Assembly: GCA_934700615.1 (NCBI GenBank)
Contig: CAKUXR010000008.1
Coordinates: 1 to 64,000, forward strand
Length of the DNA stretch: 64,000 nucleotides
Direction of reading: 5' to 3'
Origin: an uncultured Bacteroidales bacterium
GTDB lineage: Bacteria > Bacteroidota > Bacteroidia > Bacteroidales > UBA932
The first letter of the stretch is position 1; each line of letters starts with the position of its first letter. A program made the position numbers and the translations under genes. Of the stretch, positions 36,496-45,671 are shown one piece after another. The notes under the pieces were generated by a model. That model worked only from the letters and a program-made list of their open reading frames with translations, was not told where the DNA came from and did not search any database.

Positions 36496-38730
36496 ATGAA
36501 CAAGAATTTATTCAAATCTTTCGCTCTCGCAGCAGTGGCTGTGATTGCGGGGGCTTGTGCGAAAGAGCAGGTCGGCTCCGCAGACGGTGAAACTGTCGAA
36601 ATGACATTCAACGTAGATGTGCCTGAGGCTACGATTACTACAAAGGGGCTTTCGGATGCCGCTCAAGTAGATGAATTGAAGTTTCAGTTATTTATAAAAG
36701 AAGGAACCGGTTACAAGATGGTTCAAGAACAGACCGTTCCTGTGACTGACAAAAAGGCTGTCGTCAAAGCTTCACTCGTAAAACGGCAGTCCTATGAGGC
36801 CGCTTTTTGGGCTCAGACTTCTGGCACTGGCTTTTATGAGACAACAGATCTTCGTGCTGTGAAGATGAATGTTGCAAATGTAAAAGCTAACGAGCCTACG
36901 ATGGATGCATTTTGGAGGAATGATAGTTTTATAGCAGCACCTGGTATGAAACCGCGCTCTGTTACATTGCTTCGAGCATTGGCGCAAGTTAATTTTGGTA
37001 CTGTAGTTCCGACAGGTGCTGATGCACTATCAATTACTAAGTCTCAGGTAGTGATGAAGGGCGTTCCTACTACGCTGAATGTTCTTCTCGGCAGTAAAGA
37101 CAAGTCACATTCTGGTTCGGAGGATATTACATTTCAGGACAATGCTCCAATCAGTGGAGAAAAACTTGTAGTGGGAGAAACTGCATATGATTATGTTGCA
37201 ACTGCTTATGTTTTTGCTCCTAAAACGGACAAGATGTTGACAGATATTTCAACTACAGTTACGTTCAGTAATGGTAAAGCTACAACGATTAGTACCCCTA
37301 ATGTGCCGATTCGGCGCAACTATAGAACTAACATATTAGGTAATTTACTTAATGTTGATGCGGAGTGGAACGTAAATATTGACGATAAATTCTTGGAACC
37401 AAATATTACATATGACCCTGTCAGTGCAGGTCTTATGAAAGGTGCAATTGTCACTCTTACTGAAGATTATAAAGTTCTGAAGGACAACTGGAGGGGAATT
37501 AATATTCCAGCAGGGACAGAAAGTGTCCTTAATCTCAATGGACATAGATTTGCTAATGAGGAGAATGGTAAAACGGCTGATGCCAAGTCGGCGCTGGTTG
37601 TGAAAGGTAAACTTACAATCAACGGAGATGGAGAAGTATTTTGCGAAGGAAACACTGAAAAACAACCGAATGTTGCAGTGCAACCGTCTAATACTGGTAT
37701 CAGCGTTTTGGAAGGAGGCTATCTTATAATTAATGGTGGCAGTTATAGTGTAGGAACTGACTTTGCCGGTAAATGCAATTCTACCATATATGTGGAAAAT
37801 GTTGGTAAAGCAGGTAAGGTAGAGATATATGGCGGAACTTTCACAAATGCGGAAGGAACTAATGGACATAGTTTTGTCCTTAATCAGGATGACCAATTGA
37901 CCGAAAAATGTATCACAGTTTATGGCGGAACATTCATCGGGTTCAATCCGGCAGACAATTCTTCAGATGGCGCGCATACGAATTATGTGGCAGACGGCTA
38001 CAAGTCTGTGAAAATTAGCGATTCTCCAGAGACTTGGAAAGTCGAGGCGATTCCTGCTGTAACGACTCAGGAGGAGTTTAATTCTGCGATTGCGGAAGCA
38101 AATGCGACAGTAGTATTGGCTGCGGGCACATATGCCATGCCTTCAACTGTAGGCGACGGAGTATCCATTATTGGAACGGATGCGTCAACTTCTGTGCTGA
38201 CACTTAATTCCGCAGTAGCATGGCATGGTGTTAATGCCACATTTAAGAATATTACTGTTAAATATCCTAATACTAATTATATTGGTATTCAGCATGCGGA
38301 GTCAATTAAATATACCGGGTGTATTATTGAAGGACAGCAATTCTCCTATGCAAATAATGCTGTATTTGAGAAGTGTACTTTCAATCAGATAAGTTCTGAC
38401 GCATACAACATTTGGACATACGGCTCAAAAGAAATAACATTCAATAATTGTGTGTTTAATTGTGCTGGTAAATCAGTCCTTATATACAACGAAGGAGCTC
38501 TTCCTACGGGAATCGTGACTCTTAATAAATGTAAATTCATTGCGAGCCAATCAGTTACTGGTAAAGCTGCCATTGAGATTGATAGCCGTTTTTCAAGTTA
38601 TGAAGTATATATCAACGATTGTACTCATGAGGGCTTTGCAAATGGTAGTGTTAGTGGAAATTCTCTTTGGAATAAAAAGGACGGAGATAAGTCTGTAAAG
38701 GTAGTTGTTGATGGGACTCAAGTCTTATAG
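36496..38730 (+). CDS. Fimbrillin-like (DUF6562) adhesin lipoprotein with beta-helix tail, AT-rich
   Basis: A 744-residue predicted lipoprotein (signal ending AGAC, C21). The N-terminal half is DUF6562-like, with RALAQVNFGT and RRNYRTNILGNLL; the C-terminal half is a repetitive right-handed beta-helix-like region containing one copy of the module that ends in FNPAD...TNYVADGYKSV...WKV. I start at the ATG at 36496 because it gives a proper signal peptide; the open frame runs on to 36391. From about 36650 onward the base composition drops sharply: three sampled 60-base rows had 35-38% G+C against about 60% in nearby rows of its neighbours, and there is no GTCAATG heptamer. It is probably a variable adhesin or tip protein. 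Confidence 0.75.
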   Translation: MNKNLFKSFALAAVAVIAGACAKEQVGSADGETVEMTFNVDVPEATITTKGLSDAAQVDELKFQLFIKEGTGYKMVQEQTVPVTDKKAVVKASLVKRQSYEAAFWAQTSGTGFYETTDLRAVKMNVANVKANEPTMDAFWRNDSFIAAPGMKPRSVTLLRALAQVNFGTVVPTGADALSITKSQVVMKGVPTTLNVLLGSKDKSHSGSEDITFQDNAPISGEKLVVGETAYDYVATAYVFAPKTDKMLTDISTTVTFSNGKATTISTPNVPIRRNYRTNILGNLLNVDAEWNVNIDDKFLEPNITYDPVSAGLMKGAIVTLTEDYKVLKDNWRGINIPAGTESVLNLNGHRFANEENGKTADAKSALVVKGKLTINGDGEVFCEGNTEKQPNVAVQPSNTGISVLEGGYLIINGGSYSVGTDFAGKCNSTIYVENVGKAGKVEIYGGTFTNAEGTNGHSFVLNQDDQLTEKCITVYGGTFIGFNPADNSSDGAHTNYVADGYKSVKISDSPETWKVEAIPAVTTQEEFNSAIAEANATVVLAAGTYAMPSTVGDGVSIIGTDASTSVLTLNSAVAWHGVNATFKNITVKYPNTNYIGIQHAESIKYTGCIIEGQQFSYANNAVFEKCTFNQISSDAYNIWTYGSKEITFNNCVFNCAGKSVLIYNEGALPTGIVTLNKCKFIASQSVTGKAAIEIDSRFSSYEVYINDCTHEGFANGSVSGNSLWNKKDGDKSVKVVVDGTQVL

Positions 38731-38779
38731 CTGTTTGATCTCCTTTGATATCTGTTAACAACAATAAACAATAACCAAT

Positions 38780-40945
38780 ATGAAAACATTTAAGTATTTG
38801 GCAGCGGCTGCATTGACAATGCTTGCAGTCAGTTGCAACAAGGAACAGGTAACGGAAGTTCCTGACGGACAGATGGTTGACGTTACGTTTACGGCGGCAT
38901 TGCCGGGCGAGATGGCGACCAAGGCACTTGGTGACGGACAGACGGCCAAGACTCTCTATGTGTCAGTTTACGAGAACGACACTGAGAAAACCCATCTTGG
39001 AGACCTCGACAAAACTGCCACATTCACTGACCTGAAAACACAGGTGACATTCAGCCTCGTGAAGGGCAAAACCTACAATTTCGTGTTCTGGGCACAGGCC
39101 GAAGGTGCTACCTGCTACGACATTGACGACCTGAAGAACATCAAGATTTCTTATGAGGGTGCAGTCGCCAACGATGAGACTCGCGACGCATTCTACGCAA
39201 CGCGTAAAGAACTGAAGGTCAATGGCGCCCTGACGGAGACTATCAAGCTTTACCGTCCGTTTGCACAGGTGAACTTCGGTACTGCTGATCTTTTTGATGC
39301 TGCTGCAGCCGGCTTTATTCCGGCACAGAGCGCCTTTACAGCTACCGACGTGGCCAATGTATTTGATACTTTCAATGCTGAAGGTAAAGTCGAAGGCCCT
39401 GCTACTGATAAAGTCACATTTGCCAAAGCTGAGATTCCTGGAGGTGGAGAGACTCTTGTTACCAAAGATGGAACCAAATATCTTTGGATGACAATGAATT
39501 ACATTCTCCCCGTAGGAAAGCAGGGCGAGAAGCACATTTCCAATGTTACCGCCGAGTTTATCCCTGAAAGTGGTGACCCGATCACAGCATCGGCACCTCA
39601 GGCACCGGTCCAGAACAACTACCGCACCAACATCCTCGGCAACCTCCTCACCTCACAGGTGATTTTCAATGTTGAAATCGTCCCTATTTTCAATGAGCCG
39701 GACAATGACATTGACCTTGTCAATGTTAAAAATGCGGAGTCGCTGAAAGCATTGGTCGCAACCGGTGGTTCTGCGAAACTCGTTGATGACATTGAAATAG
39801 ATTATCCTCTGGTTCTTAGCGGCAATACGGATGTTGTCATTGACCTTAACGGACATAGCATTGTCAATAAGACACAGGTTAATGGAAATTATACCGTTGT
39901 TTTCAATGTGACCGGGAATTCTCATCTTACAATCAATGGTGAGGGTGAGGTTAAGGCTCTTGAGGAGGCTTCGGATGTCGATGGTTATCGCATGGCTGTG
40001 TGGGCTTATGACGATGCTGTAGTTGATATTAATGGAGGTTACTTCTATAACAAGCAGCTTAATCCGGAAACTTCGAACCTTATCTATGTAATGGATAGGG
40101 CTGTTGTCAATGTTGCCGGCGGAAAGTTTGAAACTGCTATGCTTAATGCTCAGGGTACCAGCCTCTTGCTGAATATGCAGGATGCAAGTCGGGCAACGGC
40201 AAAAATTAACATAACCGGTGGTCAGTTTGTAGATTTTGATCCTGCTGATTGTGTGTCTGAAGGTCCTCATACGAACTTCGTTGCGGACGGTTATGTTTCA
40301 GTCAAGAATGGAAATGTCTGGACGGTGCTCCCTGGAGTGAAAGATGCCGCTGCGCTCAAGGCTGTTTTCAATGAAGGTGGAGTAGTTGCTCTTGCCAATG
40401 ACCTCGTTCTCGATCGCACATTGTCAGTTCCTGCCGGAAAGGAGGTTGTCATTGACCTTAACGGTAAGACTATCAGCAATACTGCGGATTTGTGGGATGT
40501 CCCGAATGAAGATGCAGGAAACTGGTCTCTTCTCTCTGTTAAGGGTGGTACTCTTACAATCAAGGGCGCCGGAACTCTTCAGGCTAAAGAAAATGACTGC
40601 TATGCTGTAGATGTTCAGAATGGTGGAACAGTTGTCATTGAAGACGGAACTTATGTCGGCAATATCCATGCTGTATATGTATTTGAAGGCATAGCGGAAA
40701 TTAAGGGCGGCAAATACTCTATACAGCAGACGTATCCTGATGCTGCCAAAGCTTATGGATTTGTCCTGAACTGCTATGATGCAAATCGCGAAAATGGCAC
40801 TGCCAAGATTCTGGTATCAGGTGGCGAGTTCGTGAAATTCAACCCTGCTGACTGCTGGGCTGAAGGTGCAGGTACCAATTTCGTTGTTGCCGGCTACAAG
40901 TCAGTTGCTTCCGGCACCGACGTCTGGAAAGTCGTCAAAGAATAA
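38780..40945 (+). CDS. Fimbrillin-like (DUF6562) adhesin lipoprotein with two tandem beta-helix modules
   Basis: A 721-residue predicted lipoprotein (AVSC, C19), paralogous to the preceding gene. Residues 20-300 are DUF6562-like, with RPFAQVNFGT at about 159-168 and NNYRTNILGNLLT at 279-291. Two modules of about 200 residues follow: 317-517 and 518-721. Each opens with (A)xxLKAxx...GG, has VVIDLNG, a GEG/GAG turn, GG-ended strands, and closes with F(D/N)PADC.(S/A)EG..TNFV..GY.SV...VW.V. Surface adhesion or fimbrial tip function is inferred. It is 49 bases after its paralogue and is last in the operon. Confidence 0.78.
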   Translation: MKTFKYLAAAALTMLAVSCNKEQVTEVPDGQMVDVTFTAALPGEMATKALGDGQTAKTLYVSVYENDTEKTHLGDLDKTATFTDLKTQVTFSLVKGKTYNFVFWAQAEGATCYDIDDLKNIKISYEGAVANDETRDAFYATRKELKVNGALTETIKLYRPFAQVNFGTADLFDAAAAGFIPAQSAFTATDVANVFDTFNAEGKVEGPATDKVTFAKAEIPGGGETLVTKDGTKYLWMTMNYILPVGKQGEKHISNVTAEFIPESGDPITASAPQAPVQNNYRTNILGNLLTSQVIFNVEIVPIFNEPDNDIDLVNVKNAESLKALVATGGSAKLVDDIEIDYPLVLSGNTDVVIDLNGHSIVNKTQVNGNYTVVFNVTGNSHLTINGEGEVKALEEASDVDGYRMAVWAYDDAVVDINGGYFYNKQLNPETSNLIYVMDRAVVNVAGGKFETAMLNAQGTSLLLNMQDASRATAKINITGGQFVDFDPADCVSEGPHTNFVADGYVSVKNGNVWTVLPGVKDAAALKAVFNEGGVVALANDLVLDRTLSVPAGKEVVIDLNGKTISNTADLWDVPNEDAGNWSLLSVKGGTLTIKGAGTLQAKENDCYAVDVQNGGTVVIEDGTYVGNIHAVYVFEGIAEIKGGKYSIQQTYPDAAKAYGFVLNCYDANRENGTAKILVSGGEFVKFNPADCWAEGAGTNFVVAGYKSVASGTDVWKVVKE

Positions 40946-40969
40946 TACTACTGTGTCTCTATAAACATT

Positions 40970-41006
40970 TGCGGGAGTACTGCTTCAAGTGGCGCCCCCG
41001 CATTTT
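40970..41006 (+). terminator. Terminator candidate after the adhesin operon
   Basis: TGCGGG / CCCGCA outer stem with a long imperfect inner stem and TTTT after it, 24 bases past the stop. Confidence 0.55.
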
Positions 41007-41119
41007 CGATATCGGCACTCCGCCGACGTCTCATCTCGTGATTCGACCTGAAAATAAAGTACAGGGACGCTTATCGACATCCAGGTTGTCCTCTGCTTAG
41101 ACGCAAGTCCCACCAAGGG

Positions 41120-41140
41120 CGCCTGTCTGGCCACGCTGTT
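41120..41140 (+). repeat. 21-bp direct repeat, copy 1
   Basis: Begins CGCCTGTCTGG and ends CACGCTGTT; identical over 21 bases to 41380-41400. The preceding bases also look related (GTCCCACCA here, GTCCCGCCA before copy 2). Confidence 0.9.
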
Positions 41141-41253
41141 GACTCAGTTTTGGAAACGGTCTGATGTCATCCGCGAAGTTTCGATGCGGCGTGCGGGACG
41201 GCGCCACGGGGTGCCGTGTAATGTGTTGATAATCAGATGCTATTTAATTATAG

Positions 41254-41290
41254 CGTGGATTTCCGGCTAAAAAAAGCCCGAGAATCCACG
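41254..41290. repeat. Long hairpin
   Basis: CGTGGATT pairs with AATCCACG; inside, CCGGCT pairs with AGCCCG with one mismatch around a poly-A loop. A T-rich stretch follows on the right, so it may also end plus-strand transcription. Confidence 0.7.
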
Positions 41291-41379
41291 TTGTGTTTTA
41301 TAACTATTTGTATATCAATGTGTTATGTAAGCAGGTGTGGCGCTGTCCCGCCAGGCCTATGGTATCCTCTCGTCAGATT

Positions 41380-41400
41380 CGCCTGTCTGGCCACGCTGTT
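41380..41400 (+). repeat. 21-bp direct repeat, copy 2
   Basis: Identical to 41120-41140; starts are exactly 260 bp apart. Confidence 0.9.
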
Positions 41401-41585
41401 TACCCGTGACTATTCTCCGTCCTCCCAGGTGGGGCTCGGTGGATGATATTGATATAAGTTATTGATAATCAACGTCTCCAAAATCAGCAATCCGCCGACC
41501 TCTCCCGGTGCATAGGAACGTATCTCCGGAGACGCTTAGGTCTCCCGGCGCGCCGCGCATCCGTCACCGCCGACCCCGCCGCGCC

Positions 41586-42197
41586 TTAGAACAGCCCGTA
41601 GAGCTCGGAGTCGATTTTGTCGGTGATTGAGGCGAAATCCTCGGGACGGTTCTGGAAATCAAGACCGTCGGCGTCCAGGACCATGACCTTGCCGGGATAC
41701 TCGGCAATCCACTTCTCGTACCTGTTGTTGAGGCCCTCAAGGTACTCTATTTCAATGCCTTTCTCGTACTCGCGGCCACGCTTCTGAATCTGGGCCACGA
41801 GGTGAGGAACGGAACAACGCAGATAGATAAGGAGATCCGGTGCCTTGACAAGAGACATCATCAGCCGGAAAAGCTCCATGTAGGTATCGTAGTCGCGGTC
41901 AGTCAGATTGCCCATCGCCTTGTTGTTGGCGACAAAGATGTTGACGCCCTCGAAAATAGTCCTGTCTTGAATGATAACATCTTCAGAATGAGCAATTTCC
42001 AGAACATCCTTGAAACGCTGGGTCAGGAAATAGACTTCCAGATTGAAAGACCACCTTTTGATATCCTTGTAGTAATCCTCCAGATATGGGTTATAAGTGA
42101 CCGCCTCATATTTTGGCGTCCAGCCATAATGCTCAGACAGCATACGAGTCAATGTCGTCTTGCCGCTGCCGATATTTCCTGCTATTCCGATGTGCAT
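41586..42197 (-). CDS. Deoxynucleoside kinase (copy 1)
   Basis: Phosphorylates deoxynucleosides in the salvage pathway. The 203-residue protein has the P-loop GNIGSGKTTL at about 6-15, the RWSFNLEVYFL substrate-site helix, the DR motif in IIQDRTIFE and the LID arginines in KRGREYEKGI. A second, closely similar kinase is at 55035. The pair resembles the deoxyadenosine/deoxyguanosine kinase pairs known from other bacteria; which base each prefers cannot be read. The promoter at 42215 is directly upstream. Confidence 0.9.
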   Translation of the reverse strand: MHIGIAGNIGSGKTTLTRMLSEHYGWTPKYEAVTYNPYLEDYYKDIKRWSFNLEVYFLTQRFKDVLEIAHSEDVIIQDRTIFEGVNIFVANNKAMGNLTDRDYDTYMELFRLMMSLVKAPDLLIYLRCSVPHLVAQIQKRGREYEKGIEIEYLEGLNNRYEKWIAEYPGKVMVLDADGLDFQNRPEDFASITDKIDSELYGLF

Positions 42198-42214
42198 TTC
42201 TCTTGAACTTTCTA

Positions 42215-42222
42215 CAAAAATA
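42215..42222 (-). promoter_or_regulatory. -7 element (TATTTTTG) of kinase copy 1
   Basis: Minus-strand TATTTTTG, 18 bases before the kinase start. Confidence 0.6.
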
Positions 42223-42285
42223 CGACAGTTTCACTGTTTTCGCAAAATGTCAATGTCAGAAGACAGAAATTTCGTCAAATCTGTT

Positions 42286-42293
42286 TATTTTTG
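42286..42293 (+). promoter_or_regulatory. -7 element (TATTTTTG) of the MBL-fold gene
   Basis: TATTTTTG 25 bases before the start at 42318; divergent from the kinase promoter. Confidence 0.6.
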
Positions 42294-42317
42294 CGGAATA
42301 GAAAACCTTTAAAGACC

Positions 42318-43019
42318 ATGCTCAAGATATTGACATTCCAATTCAATCCTTTCAGTGAAAACTGCTCCCTCGCATATGACGAAACAGGTGACGCAGTCAT
42401 CATTGACCCAGGCTTCTACAACGAAAAAGAAGCTTCAGCCCTTTACGGCAAAATTGCGGAAAAAGGACTGAAGCCCAAGATGATACTCTTGACCCACGGA
42501 CACTTCGACCATATCTTCGGCGTAAAAGAATGCGCAGACAAATACGGCATCCCAGTATATATGAATCAGGAGGACAACTATGTTGTTCAGCACAACTTCA
42601 GCAGCCGCTTCGGCCTGAAGGAACCGGATTCCTCATTCGCTACCGAACCGCTTGAAGATGAGCAGATTGTCCGTTTCGGAAACACGGAATTCAAAGTCAT
42701 TGCTACACCGGGACATACCTCGGGAGGCGTCTGCTTCTATGACGAAAAAGACAAGGCCCTGTTCTCAGGAGACACCCTTTTCGCAGGTTCCATCGGAAGA
42801 ACGGACCATCCTACGGGAGACTATGACAAACTGATTGTCTCAGTCATGGACAAACTTATGGGATTGCCTGGAGATGTCACAGTCTTCCCAGGTCACGGTA
42901 AGAATACCACAATTTCCGACGAACGCACCCACAATCCGTTCCTTCAGCCATTCAACGAGCCTGACTCGGACATGATCGACTGGGACGCTGACGGAATCGA
43001 ACTCGACGGAACTATCTGA
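42318..43019 (+). CDS. Metallo-beta-lactamase-fold hydrolase, glyoxalase II-like
   Basis: A 233-residue MBL-fold protein with the complete metal motif THGHFDHIFG (H60, H62, D64, H65), a later histidine in ATPGHTSGG, the aspartate in FSGDTLF and the histidine in FPGHGKNTT. It belongs to the YcbL/glyoxalase II-like group that hydrolyses thioesters. I use the ATG at 42318, which follows the promoter closely. It converges with and overlaps the next gene by 8 bases. Confidence 0.88.
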   Translation: MLKILTFQFNPFSENCSLAYDETGDAVIIDPGFYNEKEASALYGKIAEKGLKPKMILLTHGHFDHIFGVKECADKYGIPVYMNQEDNYVVQHNFSSRFGLKEPDSSFATEPLEDEQIVRFGNTEFKVIATPGHTSGGVCFYDEKDKALFSGDTLFAGSIGRTDHPTGDYDKLIVSVMDKLMGLPGDVTVFPGHGKNTTISDERTHNPFLQPFNEPDSDMIDWDADGIELDGTI

Positions 43020-44121
43020 TACCGTACTTCTTAAGAATCTTCAGAATCGGCTTGCGGATGGACTCTGCCCAGAGCGTGTAGCCGTGGTCGCCCGGATGGG
43101 TGCCGTCCACACTGCTTTCATGCTGACAGTCAGTAGCATTGGTGCAGTCAATGTAATAGACATCCTTGTATTTCTTCACCGCGATGCGCATGAGGCTGTC
43201 GGCCATATCTGCTTTGGCCTGCTCGGTCTTGTCCGTAGCGTGGTCAAAATTTCGTCTCTCCCTGTAGATGCTGTGCTGGAAAATCAGAGGAATGCCCTGA
43301 TGCGCAGCCTGAAGTTTTTCGATGAACGGGAACAGCCTGTCATTGATCATGGCGGCATCAGGATTCGAGAATGAATCGAAAATGAAGGCATCCACATCCG
43401 CATCCGCCAATGCGTCAGCAAAGTAGGTCTGCATCTTGCAATTACCGCTGCATCCGAGGCTAAGCAACTGAATGCCAGTGCTTCTCGAGAACTGTGCCGG
43501 GTATGTCATGCCCGGACGGGACGTGCTGGTACCATGGGTGAAACTTGAACCGAAGATACCTACGCGATGACGGAACGGCACCTCGCCCTTCTCTAGAGTC
43601 GCACCCTCCTGCACACCGATTTTCACGGAATTCTCCTCGCTGAACAGAGGCAGATACAGCAGACACTCCTTCTCGGAACTGTCCATATTCTTGACAAGCA
43701 CGAGATTGTATCCGTCTTCCTTATTCATCGGAGGACATCCTGCGCCGGCCCACAGCCACTTTCCGTCCTTCTTTATATAAAGGTCAAAGCCCCTGGTAGA
43801 GAACGAGTTGGTATTGACGCCATAATTCTTGAAAGCATATTCCGCCATAACGGAAACAGTGGTGGAATTGGTCTTGAAAGAAACATAGATTCCGGAAGAC
43901 TCCCTGACCTGAAGATTCTCGCTTTTCGTAAAACCCTTGTACTTCACGGTATCCACCCTGTGATACGGATTCGGTGTGTTAGGGAAAAGTTTTCCTGCCA
44001 ATGTTAAGTCTGACGCTTCTGTGAATGAGTACTTTACATCCTTCGGTGTCTGTGCCTGAGCCAATGCTGCAAGGCTTAGAAGAGCAGCTGTCAATGCAGC
44101 TGCGACAATTTGGTTTTTCAT
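43012..44121 (-). CDS. Secreted SGNH/GDSL-type hydrolase
   Basis: A 369-residue exported protein: signal peptide MKNQIVAAALTAALL..AQAQ, a beta-rich N-terminal carbohydrate-esterase-like domain (about 30-180), then an SGNH domain with the serine block GSSFTHGTS, the glycine block near LGCSGNCK and the Asp/His block VDGTHPGDHGY. It is likely a carbohydrate deacetylase acting in the periplasm or outside. I start at 44121; the longer frame to 44172 lacks a clean signal peptide. It follows the OPA transporter gene by 67 bases. Confidence 0.82.
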   Translation of the reverse strand: MKNQIVAAALTAALLSLAALAQAQTPKDVKYSFTEASDLTLAGKLFPNTPNPYHRVDTVKYKGFTKSENLQVRESSGIYVSFKTNSTTVSVMAEYAFKNYGVNTNSFSTRGFDLYIKKDGKWLWAGAGCPPMNKEDGYNLVLVKNMDSSEKECLLYLPLFSEENSVKIGVQEGATLEKGEVPFRHRVGIFGSSFTHGTSTSRPGMTYPAQFSRSTGIQLLSLGCSGNCKMQTYFADALADADVDAFIFDSFSNPDAAMINDRLFPFIEKLQAAHQGIPLIFQHSIYRERRNFDHATDKTEQAKADMADSLMRIAVKKYKDVYYIDCTNATDCQHESSVDGTHPGDHGYTLWAESIRKPILKILKKYGIR

Positions 44122-44188
44122 CTTAGTATGATAATTTAAGGCCTCTAAAAGGCCATTGATTTCATACGACAAAAATAATCAAAACCAT

Positions 44189-45574
44189 TTATTCTCCAAC
44201 CTGAATTTTCATTCTTTTCCATCCCAGCACAGGCAGGATGAACGAAAGCAGACATGCGGACAGCCAGAAAATGGCGGCGGGATTGAAATTATAGACATCC
44301 GAAGACGGTGCTGAAGCGGAAATCGCCGAAGCGCCCTGGATTAGGTAGCCGCTCACGATATCTTGCACTGCAGCAGCCACATAGCTCGAAATGCCCACGA
44401 TACCCAGTGCAGCACCGGTAGCCTTTCGCGGAACGATATCCACAGCCATGAGACCGGCTACGACACAGTACAGCACCCCGATGAACAGGCTGAAGAATGA
44501 AACATATACAATGTTCAGCATGTAGCCGCCGCGGGTGAACAGGAACAATGTCAGAGATATGAGACAAAGAATTCCGGACAGGACAACAGGTTTCACTCTG
44601 TTCCCCTTGAACACCGTGTCGGAAAGCCATCCCGCGAACACGGTACCGGCCACTCCGAATGCCTCGGAAAACGCGATAATCTGTGTGGCGGCCGGAAGAG
44701 AGAACCCTCTGGCTTTCTGCAGGAACAGCACACCCCAACCGCTTATCGCATACTGAGTTATATAGACGAATGCACTGGACAGAGCGATAATCCAGATGCC
44801 GGGATGCTTGAAGACAATCTTCTGCAGTTCCCTGGTCGGCATTGAATCCACCTTCTTAGGCTGCTCACCCGACAACTCCTGAACGGACGGAAGTCCCTTG
44901 CTTTCAGGCGTATCCGACACGAAATACAGGACGATGATTCCCCCGGCGACACCGGCCGCAGCCGCGAAAATGAAGCCCCATTCCCAGCCGAGAGCGCCCA
45001 CAACGACGCCTGTCAATATGAATGTCAGGAACTTGCCGAAATACGGGCTCGCGCTGAAAATACTGTAGTAAGTCCCTCGTTTGGACATCGGAAACCACCT
45101 CGAAAGATTGATGATGCCCGGAGGCGCACCCATCGACTGCACCCATCCGTTCACACCCCACAGGACGAAGAAGGAGATGAATATCAATGTAGTAGCCAGT
45201 CCTGTCAATGTCCCTATGACTCCCAGAAATCCCATCACCAGATTCACGGCAGCGGACACGAAAAGTCCTATGGCCATGAACTTGCGGATGTTGCAATAAT
45301 CTGCTATGAAGCCGTTGGTGAACTTGCCCAGGGCATAGACGAAAAGCAGTGCCGAACCGATAAGTCCCAATTGACCTGCAGTGAGGACACCTCCGTCGAT
45401 AAGTGGCTGTTTGACTACGCTCAATGTCATCCGGCACACGTAGTATAGACTATATGCTACGGTAGCACCCCAGAACGTTCTGTTCCTGAGCGATTTATAT
45501 GTACTTTCAATCTGCTCCGCAGGCACTTTTGCCGCTGAAGGCTTGCTTATTCTGAAATAGGAGTATAGACTCAT
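44189..45574 (-). CDS. MFS transporter of the OPA (GlpT/UhpC) group
   Basis: A 461-residue twelve-span transporter. The N-terminal YYVCRMTLSVVKQPL and the GWVQSMGAPPGIINLSRWFP segment are typical of organophosphate:phosphate antiporters or UhpC-like sensors. Substrate is unknown (glycerol-3-phosphate and sugar phosphates are usual). Own promoter at 45624. Confidence 0.87.
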   Translation of the reverse strand: MSLYSYFRISKPSAAKVPAEQIESTYKSLRNRTFWGATVAYSLYYVCRMTLSVVKQPLIDGGVLTAGQLGLIGSALLFVYALGKFTNGFIADYCNIRKFMAIGLFVSAAVNLVMGFLGVIGTLTGLATTLIFISFFVLWGVNGWVQSMGAPPGIINLSRWFPMSKRGTYYSIFSASPYFGKFLTFILTGVVVGALGWEWGFIFAAAAGVAGGIIVLYFVSDTPESKGLPSVQELSGEQPKKVDSMPTRELQKIVFKHPGIWIIALSSAFVYITQYAISGWGVLFLQKARGFSLPAATQIIAFSEAFGVAGTVFAGWLSDTVFKGNRVKPVVLSGILCLISLTLFLFTRGGYMLNIVYVSFFSLFIGVLYCVVAGLMAVDIVPRKATGAALGIVGISSYVAAAVQDIVSGYLIQGASAISASAPSSDVYNFNPAAIFWLSACLLSFILPVLGWKRMKIQVGE

Positions 45575-45623
45575 CCGTTACAGCATTCCTGCCCAAAAAC
45601 ATTGATCCGGGCATTTGCGACTG

Positions 45624-45631
45624 CAAAATTA
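45624..45631 (-). promoter_or_regulatory. -7 element (TAATTTTG) of the OPA transporter
   Basis: Minus-strand TAATTTTG 50 bases before the start. Confidence 0.55.
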
Positions 45632-45671
45632 TATATAAAAGAGTTTATTTCGAAATTTTGTGCGTCCGCGG

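Larger units (their letters stand above)
40946..41585. other. Gene-free, structured intergenic region
   Basis: Six hundred and forty bases without a credible gene. It holds a 21-bp perfect direct repeat 260 bp apart (41120 and 41380), a strong hairpin at 41254-41290, a GGAGAC/GTCTCC hairpin at 41528-41545, and two similar CCGCCGACgTCTC-like strings near 41032 and 41489. It carries no GTCAATG heptamer. It could be a decayed mobile element or host an RNA; see findings. Confidence 0.6.

Noticed and set aside
41120..41400. CRISPR array suggested by the 21-bp repeat
   Set aside because: Only two copies 260 bp apart, no regular spacers and no cas genes.
41237..41446. A 69-residue open frame in the gene-free region
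   Set aside because: It runs through the hairpin and the 21-bp repeat, has no promoter or start context and no protein-like pattern.
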